DNA from: an uncultured Clostridium sp.
GTDB taxonomy: Bacteria > Bacillota > Clostridia > UBA1212 > UBA1255
DNA: 45,562 nt
Assembly (NCBI GenBank): GCA_900543695.1
Contig: UQSG01000023.1
Coordinates: 1 to 45,562 of the forward strand
Direction of reading: 5' to 3'
Part shown: positions 24,984-33,911 of the stretch, piece after piece
Layout of the letters: every line of letters begins with the position of its first letter
How positions within the stretch are numbered: the stretch's first letter is position 1
Notes under the pieces: generated by a model
What the model saw: the letters and a program-made list of their open reading frames with translations, nothing else
Databases searched by the model: none
Told to the model about the DNA's origin: nothing
Made by a program: the position numbers and the translations under genes

Positions 24984-25019
24984 TTTTAAAAAATCTGCAA
25001 ATAAGAAAGGGGTATTTTT

Positions 25020-25655
25020 ATGGAACTACAGGGGAAAATCATCAATTTCTTGGGCGACAGCATAACAGAGGGCTGCGGTACGACGGGAATAGAGAAGCGG
25101 TTTACCGAAATCATACAAAAAAATCATAATCTTTGTAAAGCCAATAATTACGGAATTGGAGGTACCAGATTCGCCAGAAAAAGAGTTCCCTCCGAGAATC
25201 CAAAATGGGACGAAGATTTCTGCAGCAGAGTTGAAGGGATGGATGAAAATGCAGACATCATCGTTGTATTCGGCGGAACAAATGATTTTGGGCATGGAGA
25301 TGCGCCGATCGGAGCGTTTGAGGACAAAACAAATGATACGTTTTACGGAGCATGCCGTGTTCTGATGGAAAGCTTACTGAATAAATACCCCGGAAAACCC
25401 ATCATATTCTTGACGCCGCTCCACAGAGAAGACGAAGAAAAACCAAACGGAGAAAAGCTTGCGCAATATGTAGACATCATCAAGGAAACAGCAAGATATT
25501 ATGCGCTCCCCGTATGCGACCTGTATGCAGAAAGCGGGATACAGCCTCGGCTGCCTGTAATAAAAGAAAAATTTTGTCCCGACGGACTTCATCCGAACGA
25601 TGCGGGTCATTTGATCCTTGCACAGAAAATCGCCGGATACCTAATAAAACTATAA
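25020..25655 (+). CDS. SGNH/GDSL-family hydrolase
   Basis: A 211-residue cytosolic esterase-like protein. The blocks are clear: NFLGDSITEGCG (nucleophile Ser), NNYGIGGTRFA (oxyanion Gly), VVFGGTNDFGHG (oxyanion Asn) and FCPDGLHPNDAGH (Asp-x-x-His pair). Substrates of the family are acyl or acetyl esters, often on sugars; none can be named here. AAAGGGG is 7 nt before the ATG and a near-ideal promoter precedes it. The gene is monocistronic, closed by a strong hairpin. Confidence 0.9.
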   Translation: MELQGKIINFLGDSITEGCGTTGIEKRFTEIIQKNHNLCKANNYGIGGTRFARKRVPSENPKWDEDFCSRVEGMDENADIIVVFGGTNDFGHGDAPIGAFEDKTNDTFYGACRVLMESLLNKYPGKPIIFLTPLHREDEEKPNGEKLAQYVDIIKETARYYALPVCDLYAESGIQPRLPVIKEKFCPDGLHPNDAGHLILAQKIAGYLIKL

Positions 25656-25657
25656 AA

Positions 25658-25682
25658 AAAGGCCGGATAACACCCGGCCTTT
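25658..25682. terminator. bidirectional terminator
   Basis: AAAGGCCGG, 7-nt loop, CCGGCCTTT directly after the hydrolase stop. The minus strand has the longer T run (seven T), serving the convergent zinc-ribbon gene; the plus-strand T run is shorter. Confidence 0.85.
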
Positions 25683-25712
25683 CAAAATTTTTCAATTTTT
25701 CATATTATGTTT

Positions 25713-26483
25713 TCAGATTCCAAGGAAGGCGCCGTTTGCACTGCAGATGTACCAATCTCCGCCTACCTTGACAGCATAAAACGTCGATTCCGTCGTTTCC
25801 TCATCGTCGTCTCCGCGAACAGTCAGTTCTACTTCCAGTTCAACGGCATCCGTAACCGATTTTTTCGGAATATCATAATTAGATTTGATATAGTCTTTCA
25901 TTTCGTCCAGGTCGCTGGATGAGGCGTCGTCTTTTTCCAGGATTTTATAAGAAACTTTGATGTTGTCGCCGTATTCGTCCTCCAAGCCGCGAATCAGCGT
26001 TTTATTGAGCTCCTCCATCTGCTCCTCGACATCCTTCATAGAAACGTCGCTTTCATCCTCGAGATATTCCCAATATTCTGCGGGCGCCAGTTTTTCAAGC
26101 TTATTGACTTTTCCGTTGTAAAGAACGCTGATATAATTGTCCAGCGCTTTTTCGGGACCGCCACCGCCGAGGCAGATCACCAAAACAACGATCAATATTA
26201 AAACTACTACAATTCCCGCAGTGATGCCAATTGCTTTTTTATCCTTATTCTTTAATTTGGCTACAAAAGCATTGACCTTTCCGGCAAATCCGTTTGTCTC
26301 CGCCGGTGCTTTCTGTTCGCATTGTGCAGACTCGCAAGTGTCGCACGAAGAAGAGGCGGAAGCCGAATCGGACGGTTCCTGCGCAGACTGTACTGATTGC
26401 TCCCCAACACGCGTCCCACATTTTACACAGAAGGCAGCGTCATCACTCAGCGCTTCGCCGCAATTGGTACAAAATTTACTCAT
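25713..26483 (-). CDS. zinc-ribbon single-pass membrane protein
   Basis: A 256-residue protein. The N-terminal zinc ribbon has C5, C8, C19 and C22 (CTNCGE...CVKCGT); then a Ser/Gln-rich linker with three further Cys (about 47-55), a transmembrane helix (84-105) and an extracytoplasmic domain of about 145 residues. The outer part (ALDNYISVLYNGKVNKLEKLAP, then a final VKVGGDWYIC) resembles the NTF2-like DUF4878/lumazine-binding type found behind such zinc ribbons, but this is by eye. Function unknown; a sensor or envelope-stress role is possible. GGGAGG precedes the ATG by about 10 nt. Confidence 0.75.
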   Translation of the reverse strand: MSKFCTNCGEALSDDAAFCVKCGTRVGEQSVQSAQEPSDSASASSSCDTCESAQCEQKAPAETNGFAGKVNAFVAKLKNKDKKAIGITAGIVVVLILIVVLVICLGGGGPEKALDNYISVLYNGKVNKLEKLAPAEYWEYLEDESDVSMKDVEEQMEELNKTLIRGLEDEYGDNIKVSYKILEKDDASSSDLDEMKDYIKSNYDIPKKSVTDAVELEVELTVRGDDDEETTESTFYAVKVGGDWYICSANGAFLGI

Positions 26484-26521
26484 TCTGTTTATACCTCCCG
26501 TAATTAAAATCTATTCAATTT

Positions 26522-26550
26522 ATATTAGCATAGTCTGTAAATTTTTACAA
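26522..26550 (-). promoter_or_regulatory. sigma-A-like promoter of the zinc-ribbon gene
   Basis: Minus strand TTGTAA (26545-26550), 17 nt, TAATAT (26522-26527), 39 nt before the ATG. Confidence 0.55.
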
Positions 26551-26593
26551 TCTTCTTCCGGAAAAATATGTTTAAAATTTAAAGGCATATTGG

Positions 26594-26624
26594 TTTTTAC
26601 TGCGAAAGCCGAAGTAAGTAAAAA
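26594..26624. repeat. inverted repeat TTTTTACT-N15-AGTAAAAA, copy 6
   Basis: Exact 8-bp arms with a mixed core, in the divergent region between the zinc-ribbon and phasin-like genes. Confidence 0.75.
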
Positions 26625-26661
26625 TCATCAAATTCCACAAAAAAAATTTACAGTTCTTCCC

Positions 26662-26693
26662 TTTTTACTGGCAACCAGCCCCGTGAGTAAAAA
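26662..26693. repeat. inverted repeat TTTTTACT-N16-AGTAAAAA, copy 7
   Basis: Exact 8-bp arms with a GC-rich core. It ends 5 nt before the candidate -35 of the phasin-like gene. Confidence 0.75.
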
Positions 26694-26698
26694 CGGTT

Positions 26699-26726
26699 TT
26701 GTTTTTTCACAGGATCGTGGTAGAAT
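26699..26726 (+). promoter_or_regulatory. candidate promoter of the phasin-like/ABC1 kinase operon
   Basis: TTGTTT (26699-26704), 16 nt, TAGAAT (26721-26726). The -35 is weak. Confidence 0.4.
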
Positions 26727-26760
26727 AAAGATATAAATTTTATTTAAAAGGGTTGATCGT

Positions 26761-27036
26761 ATGGATTTTAGCGATTGCATGAAAAAGGTCTTCTTGGCCG
26801 GCGTAGGCGCGGCCGCCTCGGCAGCGGAATCCGTTTCCGATATCGTCGGCAGGCTGGTCGAAAAGGGCGAAATCACAGTCGAGCAGGGTAAAGTCCTGAA
26901 TGAAGAACTCAAAAAGGACGCAAAGCAGAAAGCTAAAAAGCATTTGTTCGACGCATTGGAGAAGCTGTCTCCCGAGGAGCGAGCGGAGCTCAAACAGAAA
27001 CTGGAAGAAATCGAGAAAAAGCAACAAGCGAATTAA
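26761..27036 (+). CDS. small phasin-like coiled-coil protein
   Basis: A 91-residue protein with AAAGGG 8 nt before the ATG. It has an Ala-rich N-terminal helix (VFLAGVGAAASAAESVSDIVGRLVEKGEITVEQGK) and a highly charged, heptad-like C-terminal helix rich in Lys and Glu. The pattern is that of the phasin / PHA-granule-associated-like family, widespread in bacteria that make no polyhydroxyalkanoate. It lies 34 bp upstream of an ABC1/UbiB kinase and is probably its partner or membrane tether; that link is inference from gene order. Confidence 0.7.
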   Translation: MDFSDCMKKVFLAGVGAAASAAESVSDIVGRLVEKGEITVEQGKVLNEELKKDAKQKAKKHLFDALEKLSPEERAELKQKLEEIEKKQQAN

Positions 27037-27070
27037 GCGGGCAGATTCATAATTATTAAGCCAAAAACAT

Positions 27071-28648
27071 ATGAATGCCAAATCTTCAAAAAAGCGCCTG
27101 AGAGAAATTCTCCTGGCGGCGAGAAAACAAAAGCTTACAAAAGGCCTGACGCCCGTTAAAATCCGATTGCTCTTTGAAGAGCTCGGGCCGACTTACGTGA
27201 AATTCGGTCAGATTCTGTCAATGCGTTCTGATATGATCCCAGAAGAATATTGCAGAGAGCTGGCAAAGCTGCGTACGGACGTCAGGCCTATGTCTTTTAC
27301 AGAAGTAACTGCAATTCTATCGCAGGAGCTCGCAAAAAACGGTCTCACTCCTGACGAGTTCACTGCAATCGATCCGAATCCGCTCGGTTCCGCCTCTATC
27401 GCACAAGTACACAAGGCGGCTCTCAAAAGCGGCGAAGCCGTTGTAATCAAGATTCAAAGGCCAAATATCAAAGAAATCATGGCAGATGATATTGCTCTGC
27501 TCCGCAAAGCCTCCGGCATTCTAAAGCTGGCCGCAGGCACAGAGGGAATATTGGATCTGGGAACGATTCTGGACGAGCTCTGGCGTACCTCCCAGGAGGA
27601 AATGAATTTCCGGAAGGAAGCCGCGCATCTTGAGACATTCCGCCAAAACCAAAAAGACATCAAATACGCCTCCTGCCCGAAAGTATACAAAAATTTTACC
27701 ACGACCGAGCTGCTTGTCATGGAATATATCGACGGCATCCGGATCGACGATAGCAGCTCACTAGCTAAAAACGGCTATGATATCGAAGAAATCGCCTCTA
27801 AAACAGCGGAAAACTATTGCAAGCAAATTTTGGAGGACGGATTTTTCCACGCCGATCCGCATCCCGGAAATATTTGGATTTCGGAAGGGAAAATTATTTG
27901 GCTCGATCTAGGAATGATGGGCCATCTTTCCTCCTATTACAGGCATGTGCTGAAAAATGCCATTACAGCGCTTTTGCAGAACGATATCTATGCCCTCAAG
28001 AACGCAGTGCTGCTGTTTGGGGAGCCGAAGGGGAAAATTAATCACGCCGTCCTGTATACGGATATCGACGATATTGCAGAAAGATATATGAGCATGGGAA
28101 TCGGGAGCATGAATCTCGGCCAGCTCACCCAGGAGCTTCTTGAGCTGCTCAAAAAGCACGGCATCGCCATCTCTTCCGAGCTCACGATGCTCGCAAGAAG
28201 TATGGCGACAATCCAGGGAACGCTTAGTCTTTGCTCTCCGGAAATAAATTTAATTCAGATTTTATCAAATCACATGGAGGGAATCCTCTTCAAGGAATTT
28301 GATTTCAAAAAAGAGCTGCGCCGCGGCGCCGTAAATCTTTACTCCTCGATGGTAAAATCCACCCAAATCCCGTCACAGCTTTCAGATCTTTTGAAAATAA
28401 CGAAAAACGGTCAGGTGAAAATCAACACCGAGCGCGCAGACGGTGCGGAAACGCGAAAAACGCTGTCACAAATTTCCAGAAAGCTGATTCTTGCTTTCAT
28501 AGCTGCCGCCTTTCTCATAGCAGCGGCCATTTTCTCCCTCAGCGGGATCAAGCCTTTCATATTTGCGATGCCCTGGCCGTCCTTCCTCTGCTTCTGCGCA
28601 GGGCTCCTGCTGGCAGGATATGCGGCATTTCCCTCAAAACACAAATAA
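27071..28648 (+). CDS. ABC1/AarF/UbiB-family atypical kinase
   Basis: A 525-residue protein. Diagnostic motifs: KFGQ (K44-Q47, the KxGQ element), the Ala-type nucleotide loop LGSASIAQVHKA (about 105-116), FHADPHPGNIW (about 257-267, catalytic Asp/Asn) and IWLDLGMMG (metal-binding Asp). The C-terminus has two membrane helices (about 465-485 and 495-515). UbiB/COQ8 members are ATPases supporting isoprenoid-lipid handling; in a Gram-positive anaerobe the target may be a quinone or a polyprenoid lipid, unknown. Its 3' end overlaps the convergent transporter gene by 15 bp. Confidence 0.9.
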   Translation: MNAKSSKKRLREILLAARKQKLTKGLTPVKIRLLFEELGPTYVKFGQILSMRSDMIPEEYCRELAKLRTDVRPMSFTEVTAILSQELAKNGLTPDEFTAIDPNPLGSASIAQVHKAALKSGEAVVIKIQRPNIKEIMADDIALLRKASGILKLAAGTEGILDLGTILDELWRTSQEEMNFRKEAAHLETFRQNQKDIKYASCPKVYKNFTTTELLVMEYIDGIRIDDSSSLAKNGYDIEEIASKTAENYCKQILEDGFFHADPHPGNIWISEGKIIWLDLGMMGHLSSYYRHVLKNAITALLQNDIYALKNAVLLFGEPKGKINHAVLYTDIDDIAERYMSMGIGSMNLGQLTQELLELLKKHGIAISSELTMLARSMATIQGTLSLCSPEINLIQILSNHMEGILFKEFDFKKELRRGAVNLYSSMVKSTQIPSQLSDLLKITKNGQVKINTERADGAETRKTLSQISRKLILAFIAAAFLIAAAIFSLSGIKPFIFAMPWPSFLCFCAGLLLAGYAAFPSKHK

Positions 28649-29551
28649 AATTGTAGAAAGAAATGCCCCGGCAAGACAGATCGCGCTTCTGCGGCTCTGC
28701 TTTTCCCGGAAGAATAGAAACGCGGCAACAGCTGTCAGCACAATCGTTCCTCCCGTGACAATAGGGTATTGTACAGTATTCGGGACCTTTGCATTTGCAA
28801 CCAGCTGAAGGAACCCACCGATTCCGGCCACCGCGGAGCAGATCGTGCCAAACACAACCGGACGAGGCGCAAGCGCAGTCCGGAGCGCAGAGACGTTCGC
28901 TGCGCGCGACTTTTTGCCAAGGAGAAGAATTCCAATTATGGCAGCGGACAAAACGATCATAATCAGGCTTTTCAATATGGTAAAATTCTCCGATGTCATC
29001 GCGGGCGCAACCGGATTGCTTTGCAATGACGTCAGTACGCCTACGATGCCGTTAATAAAAAACATAACGACGCAAAGCGCATAAAATTTTTTTCTGGTCG
29101 CCTTTGCCGTTTTAACGCCCGCAACCTGGAAAATCAGGAAAAAGGTAAGCAGGACAAGCCCCAGGCCGTTTGTGAGTTTGAGCCGGTTTGTTTCCGGATT
29201 GACGATCAGGCCCTCGACAAAGGGAACAATCATGCCGCCCAGCATCATAAACATACTGTAGATCGAAACCTCTCCCAATCCCAGGATTTTAATGCTGATT
29301 ACGTTATAAACAATCATAATTGCAGAAGAAACAAGCGCCAGCAGCAAAGAATAGCTTGTGATTCCGCCAAACTGGAAACCGTTATACACAAAGAAAATTA
29401 TCAATGTGACAAAAGAAGATAAAAGCACGAAAAAAAGCGACGTGATCAGCGCCTGACGGACGCTTCTCTGATACAGCTTCGTGATCAGGAACTGCCCGAC
29501 AATGCACACAACCGCCAGAATCAAAAAGACATAAGAAAGCCAGGTTCCCAT
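28634..29551 (-). CDS. DMT-superfamily (EamA-like) transporter
   Basis: A 305-residue protein with ten predicted membrane helices in two five-helix halves, each with small-residue-rich helices (VSIYSMFMMLGGMIVPFVEG; VQYPIVTGGTIVLTAVAAFLFF), typical of drug/metabolite transporters. The substrate is unknown. It begins 33 bp after the ABC exporter gene on the same strand and may share its transcript. Confidence 0.8.
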   Translation of the reverse strand: MGTWLSYVFLILAVVCIVGQFLITKLYQRSVRQALITSLFFVLLSSFVTLIIFFVYNGFQFGGITSYSLLLALVSSAIMIVYNVISIKILGLGEVSIYSMFMMLGGMIVPFVEGLIVNPETNRLKLTNGLGLVLLTFFLIFQVAGVKTAKATRKKFYALCVVMFFINGIVGVLTSLQSNPVAPAMTSENFTILKSLIMIVLSAAIIGILLLGKKSRAANVSALRTALAPRPVVFGTICSAVAGIGGFLQLVANAKVPNTVQYPIVTGGTIVLTAVAAFLFFREKQSRRSAICLAGAFLSTILFVF

Positions 29552-29584
29552 ATTTTTTAAGTCACTTCCTTTAAAAAATCAAAT

Positions 29585-31381
29585 TCATTCGAGTTCAAAC
29601 TGTCCGGTATACAGCTTGTAGTAGCGTCCCTTTTGCGCAATCAGGTCCTCGTGGCTGCCGCGCTCGATTACGGCGCCGTTTTCCAGCACCAGAATCGCGC
29701 CGGCATTGCGCACCGTAGACAGGCGGTGCGCAATAACGAAAACCGTCCTGCCCTCCATCAGCGCATCCATTCCGTTTTCAATCAGCTTTTCAGTACGCGT
29801 ATCAACGGAAGAGGTCGCCTCATCCAGCACCAGGACGGGCGGCTTCGCGACGGCAGCCCGCGCAATGGCAAGCAATTGCCTCTGTCCTTGAGATAAATTC
29901 GCCCCGTCGCCGTAAAGCATCGTCCGATAACCATCCGGAAGCTTACGGATGAAAAAATGCGCGTTTGCAAGCTTTGCCGCTGCAATGACCTCCTCGTCGG
30001 AAGCCGAAGGATTTCCGTAACGGATATTTTCCAGAATGGTTCCCGTAAAGAGATGCGTATCCTGTATCACAAACGCCATGGAACGGCGCAGATCCTCCTT
30101 TTTGATGTCCCGAAGGTCAATGCCGTCATAAGTAATGCTGCCGTCCTGAATTTCATAGAACCGGTTCATCAGATTGATGATCGTAGTTTTTCCGGCGCCC
30201 GTCGAGCCTACGAAGGCAATTTTTTCTCCGGGCCGCGCAAACAGGCTGATATGTGAAAGAACCGTTTTCCCTGGAACATATCCGAAGGATACGTCGCGGA
30301 AGCGGACGTCGCCCGCAAGCGGCACCTGTCTGCCCGTATCGGGATAAAGCCAATAATAATTGCCGGCGCCGTCGTGCCGAAGCGTCACTGTCCCCTCGTC
30401 CGGCTCCGGTTTTTCCTGCATCAAAGCGAAAATCCGCTCCGCTCCGGATAAGGCGGAAAGCAAAAAGTTCAGCGTCATCGTGAATTGATTCATCGGCATG
30501 GCGCTCTGGCGGACGTACACCAGGTAAGAGGCAAGTCCGCCGAGATCCATAAGCCCGCCAAGCGCGAACAGGCCTCCGGCGCAGGCGGATACTGCATAAT
30601 TGATATAGGACAAAGCGACCACGGCCGGCATCGTCATAGCAGAATAGGTCAAAGCGGTCGTCCCCGCTGCGCGGAGCTCCTCGTTCCGGCGGCAGAACTC
30701 CGTGAAATCCTTTTCCTCGTGATTAAATACCTTTTCCACCTTCTGTCCCGTTACCATTTCCTCCACAAAGCTGTTGACGGAAGCCATATATTCCTGCTGC
30801 TTCCGGAAATATCTGCGGCTTTTCCTGCTGTTGTATTGAATAAACAAAAACATCAACGAAAGGAAAAGCGCCACAATCAGAGAAAGACGCCAGTTCAGAA
30901 GGAAAAGCATGACCAGTGTGCCGGACAGCATCGTGAAGCTCTGAATCAGCAGCGTAAAGCTGTTGTTCAGCGCATCGGCAAGCGTGTCGATGTCGTTTGT
31001 AAAATTACTCATCAGCTCGCCATGCGTGCGGCTGTCAAAAAACTTCAGCGGCAGCGTCTGTACGTGGCAGAACAGATCCGAACGGATTTCAAAAATGATC
31101 TGCTGCGCGGCCTTTGCCATAAGCCGGTTATAGCCCCAGGTCGCCGCCACGCCGGTAAAATACATAACAGCCATTGCAAGCAGCGCCCAGACTAAGCCCC
31201 GGAAATCCCGCGGAATAATATATTCGTTAATAAGAGGCTTAAACAGATATGTTCCCGCAATGTTTGCGGCGCTGCTCAGGATGACAAGCAGGGCGACGGC
31301 CAGCAGAGTAAATTTGTGGCGCGCCAGATAACGAGAGAGCAATTTCAAGGTTCTTTGCATATTTTCCGGTTTTCTTGCCAT
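29585..31381 (-). CDS. ABC exporter half-transporter with canonical catalytic site
   Basis: A 598-residue protein: six-helix membrane domain (about 25-320) and an ATPase domain with Walker A GSTGAGKTT, variant signature NLSQGQRQL, Walker B VLVLDEATSSVDT with the catalytic Glu, and the H-loop IAHRLSTV. The open frame extends 35 codons further upstream into the partner gene, but the ATG at 31381, with GGGGGAG before it and one base after the partner's stop, is the clear start. With the partner gene it forms a heterodimeric type IV exporter (drug, lipid or peptide). Confidence 0.92.
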   Translation of the reverse strand: MARKPENMQRTLKLLSRYLARHKFTLLAVALLVILSSAANIAGTYLFKPLINEYIIPRDFRGLVWALLAMAVMYFTGVAATWGYNRLMAKAAQQIIFEIRSDLFCHVQTLPLKFFDSRTHGELMSNFTNDIDTLADALNNSFTLLIQSFTMLSGTLVMLFLLNWRLSLIVALFLSLMFLFIQYNSRKSRRYFRKQQEYMASVNSFVEEMVTGQKVEKVFNHEEKDFTEFCRRNEELRAAGTTALTYSAMTMPAVVALSYINYAVSACAGGLFALGGLMDLGGLASYLVYVRQSAMPMNQFTMTLNFLLSALSGAERIFALMQEKPEPDEGTVTLRHDGAGNYYWLYPDTGRQVPLAGDVRFRDVSFGYVPGKTVLSHISLFARPGEKIAFVGSTGAGKTTIINLMNRFYEIQDGSITYDGIDLRDIKKEDLRRSMAFVIQDTHLFTGTILENIRYGNPSASDEEVIAAAKLANAHFFIRKLPDGYRTMLYGDGANLSQGQRQLLAIARAAVAKPPVLVLDEATSSVDTRTEKLIENGMDALMEGRTVFVIAHRLSTVRNAGAILVLENGAVIERGSHEDLIAQKGRYYKLYTGQFELE

Positions 31382-31382
31382 C

Positions 31383-33107
31383 CTACAGCTCCCCCTTTTT
31401 CTGAGACTCATAAATATCTCTGTATATTTCATTTCCCGCAAGCAGCTCCTCATGCGTTCCGACTGCGTCGATCTTGCCGTTATCAAGAATTACGATTCTG
31501 TCTGCCTGCGATACGGAGGAAATTCGCTGCGCAATGATAATTTTTGTAGTTTCCGGAAGACTCTTCGCCAGCCCTTCCCGGAGCTTTGCTTCCGTAACCG
31601 TATCGACCGCGCTGGTCGAATCGTCCAGAATAAGGATCCGGGGCTTTTTCAGAAGCGCTCTTGCAATGCAGAGGCGCTGCTTCTGCCCGCCGGAAAGGTT
31701 CACGCCGCCCTGTCCCAGCTCCGTCTCATAGCCGTATTTCAGTCTGGATATAAACTCGTCGGCGCAGGCAAGCCTGCATGCCTCCTCGATTTCCGCATCG
31801 TCCGCATCTTCCTTTCCCCATTTCAGGTTTTCTCTGATTGTTCCGGTAAATAAGGTATTGTTCTGAAGCACCATCGCAATGGCGTCCCGAAGATGACGCA
31901 TGGTATATTCCCAAACCGGCCTGCCATCTACCGATACCGTTCCGGAGGTTGCTTCGTAGAGGCGTGGAATCAGCTGCACGAGCGTCGTTTTAGCGGATCC
32001 CGTCTGGCCGATAATCCCTATGGTTTCCCCTGCTGCAATCTCCAGATTGATGTCGGAAAGGATATATTCCTCGGCAGCGTCACTGTATTTGAAAAAGACG
32101 TTCCGAAACGAAACGGAGCCGCGGCAAACGCGTGCATCCGTTGCGCGCGAATCGTCCAGTGCCGGCTTTTCGTCAATGACTTCTACAATTCTTTTGCACG
32201 ATGCAAGAGAGCGCGTCATCATGAGGAACACATTGGAAATCATCATAAGAGAATTGAGCACCTGTAAAACATAGCTGAGGAACCCCGTCAGTTCTCCGAC
32301 CTCCATGCCGCCGATACTGATCAGCTTTCCCCCGAAGCCTAAAATGCAAAGGATCGTCGCGTACATGACGAGCTGCATCGCGGGCATATTAAGAGACGCT
32401 GTTCTGAAAGAATATTCCGCGGTTTTTTGCAGCTCTTCGTTCGCCTCCCGAAATTTTTCTTCTTCCACATCGCGGCGGACAAACGCCTTCACAACGCGGA
32501 TCGCCGTCAGATTTTCCTGAACGATACGATTGATGTTGTCCACAGCCTTCTGCAGCTTCGAATACATAGGACGTACCTTGCGGATGATCAGATACAGCAA
32601 AACGGCAAGCAGCGGCGTCGCAATCAAAAAAACGACGGCCATTTTTGCATTAATCAGAAACGATGCGAGGATTGCCGTAAGCATCATAACCGGCGCCCTG
32701 CACGCAGGGCGCAAGCCGGAAGAAACCGTGTTCTGCACTGTGGTAATGTCGCTCGTCAGGCGCGTAACAAGCGAAGAAACACGAAATCGGTCGATGTTTG
32801 AGAAGGAAAAGCCCTGCAGCTTTCTGTATTCTTCCTTACGAAGCTCCGCGCCGAGCCCATTTCCGCATTCTGCCGAAAATTTAGCGCTGCCGATTCCAAG
32901 CAGCAGGGCAACCAGCGCGCATATTATCATGATTCCTCCTCTGATAAAAATAAATGGCTTATCGCCATTTTTCACGCCTATATCTATAATATCCGCCATA
33001 ATCAGCGGAATAATCAATTCAAAAACGGCTTCCGCAGAAATGCAGACGACAGCTGCTATGAAGCTCTTTCGATATGGCTTTATGTACGACGCAATCCTTC
33101 TCAGCAC
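31383..33107 (-). CDS. ABC exporter half-transporter with degenerate catalytic site
   Basis: A 574-residue protein with six-helix domain and ATPase domain. Walker B is ILILDDSTSAVDT: Asp replaces the catalytic Glu, the hallmark of the degenerate half in heterodimeric exporters; Walker A reads GQTGSAKTT with Ala for the usual last Gly; the signature is canonical NLSGGQKQR; the H-loop His is replaced (IIAQRISSV). Its canonical signature would complete the partner's site. GTG start with AAGGAGGG 9 nt upstream. A promoter overlaps the end of the preceding NUDIX gene. Confidence 0.92.
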   Translation of the reverse strand: MLRRIASYIKPYRKSFIAAVVCISAEAVFELIIPLIMADIIDIGVKNGDKPFIFIRGGIMIICALVALLLGIGSAKFSAECGNGLGAELRKEEYRKLQGFSFSNIDRFRVSSLVTRLTSDITTVQNTVSSGLRPACRAPVMMLTAILASFLINAKMAVVFLIATPLLAVLLYLIIRKVRPMYSKLQKAVDNINRIVQENLTAIRVVKAFVRRDVEEEKFREANEELQKTAEYSFRTASLNMPAMQLVMYATILCILGFGGKLISIGGMEVGELTGFLSYVLQVLNSLMMISNVFLMMTRSLASCKRIVEVIDEKPALDDSRATDARVCRGSVSFRNVFFKYSDAAEEYILSDINLEIAAGETIGIIGQTGSAKTTLVQLIPRLYEATSGTVSVDGRPVWEYTMRHLRDAIAMVLQNNTLFTGTIRENLKWGKEDADDAEIEEACRLACADEFISRLKYGYETELGQGGVNLSGGQKQRLCIARALLKKPRILILDDSTSAVDTVTEAKLREGLAKSLPETTKIIIAQRISSVSQADRIVILDNGKIDAVGTHEELLAGNEIYRDIYESQKKGEL

Positions 33108-33134
33108 TCCGGCAGTCCCTCCTTAGGTCCTTTT

Positions 33135-33162
33135 ACCATACAGTATTTTATATAAAAGTCAA
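33135..33162 (-). promoter_or_regulatory. candidate promoter of the ABC exporter operon
   Basis: Minus strand TTGACT (33157-33162), 16 nt, TATGGT (33135-33140). The -35 lies in the last codons of the NUDIX gene. Confidence 0.45.
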
Positions 33163-33708
33163 TTTCTGCAGTAATTTTTTGTAGATATTCTCGCACAGCC
33201 AGGGTTCAGAAGAGACCTCGGCAACGGCATCCAGAGGGAACCACGCCGCTCCGTCGTTTTCATCCGGGTTTCCCGTGAGCGGCGCGCCTTCCGCCGCTTC
33301 CAGCAGATAGGTTATATTCAGATGCAGATGCGACGGCACATAGCTTTCACGCTTAAAATGTCCGCTGACTGCCAAAACTTCAAGCGAATAGATTTCTTCT
33401 GACAAAACGCGCAACTCTTTGGCTCCGCTTTCTTCCGAGGCCTCTCGAAGCGCGACCTTCAGCAGATCCCGTTCCCCGTCCGCATGTCCGCCCAGCCACG
33501 CCCAGGAGCCATAAGTCCGGTGATACGCCAGCAGAACCTGATCACGGCGGTGATTTAACACCCATGCGGAGGCCGTCATATGCGCGACGGCGTTTTCTCT
33601 GAAAAACACCTGCTCCATATTCCGAAGGCACGACAAAATCAGCTTTTGATCCTGCTCCTCCTGACGGTTGAACGGTTCATAGCGCCTGATTTGTTCCGTC
33701 AAATCCAT
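33148..33708 (-). CDS. NUDIX hydrolase
   Basis: A 186-residue protein. The NUDIX box is GGHADGERDLLKVALREASEESGA: the core R-E-A-S-E-E-S-G is intact, while the first conserved Glu position is shifted or replaced, as in related GGHxDGxxDLL proteins. The family cleaves nucleoside diphosphates linked to another group; the substrate cannot be told. The ATG at 33708 with AGGATGTGACAGG before it is preferred over a far-upstream start in non-coding sequence. Confidence 0.85.
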   Translation of the reverse strand: MDLTEQIRRYEPFNRQEEQDQKLILSCLRNMEQVFFRENAVAHMTASAWVLNHRRDQVLLAYHRTYGSWAWLGGHADGERDLLKVALREASEESGAKELRVLSEEIYSLEVLAVSGHFKRESYVPSHLHLNITYLLEAAEGAPLTGNPDENDGAAWFPLDAVAEVSSEPWLCENIYKKLLQKLTFI

Positions 33709-33837
33709 CCTGTCACATCCTAACGACATCGTCCGGCGTGTTTCAGGCACGCCGTTTCTTATTCTAGCACTTTTTGTATCGGATGCAAGCCCGCAGGGCC
33801 TTGCTAAAAATGTAAGAAACGGGAAATATTTACTGTA

Positions 33838-33866
33838 TTGAAGGAAGCCGTCCATTTTGCTATACT
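33838..33866 (+). promoter_or_regulatory. sigma-A promoter of the amidohydrolase gene
   Basis: TTGAAG (33838-33843), 17 nt, TATACT (33861-33866), 46 nt before the ATG. Confidence 0.6.
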
Positions 33867-33911
33867 GAAACAGTTAGCGGTTTGCCGCCGCTTTTCAGGG
33901 AGGTTGTGAAA

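Larger units (their letters stand above)
24512..25019. other. 508-bp divergent intergenic region with four inverted repeats
   Basis: Between the GerMN lipoprotein gene and the SGNH hydrolase gene. It holds four TTTTTACT-N15/16-AGTAAAAA elements (listed separately) and the hydrolase promoter. TATAAT is present on the minus strand near 24551-24556 for the lipoprotein gene, with a weak -35. Open frames on both strands here have no ribosome sites and are composed of the repeats; I see no gene. Confidence 0.7.
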
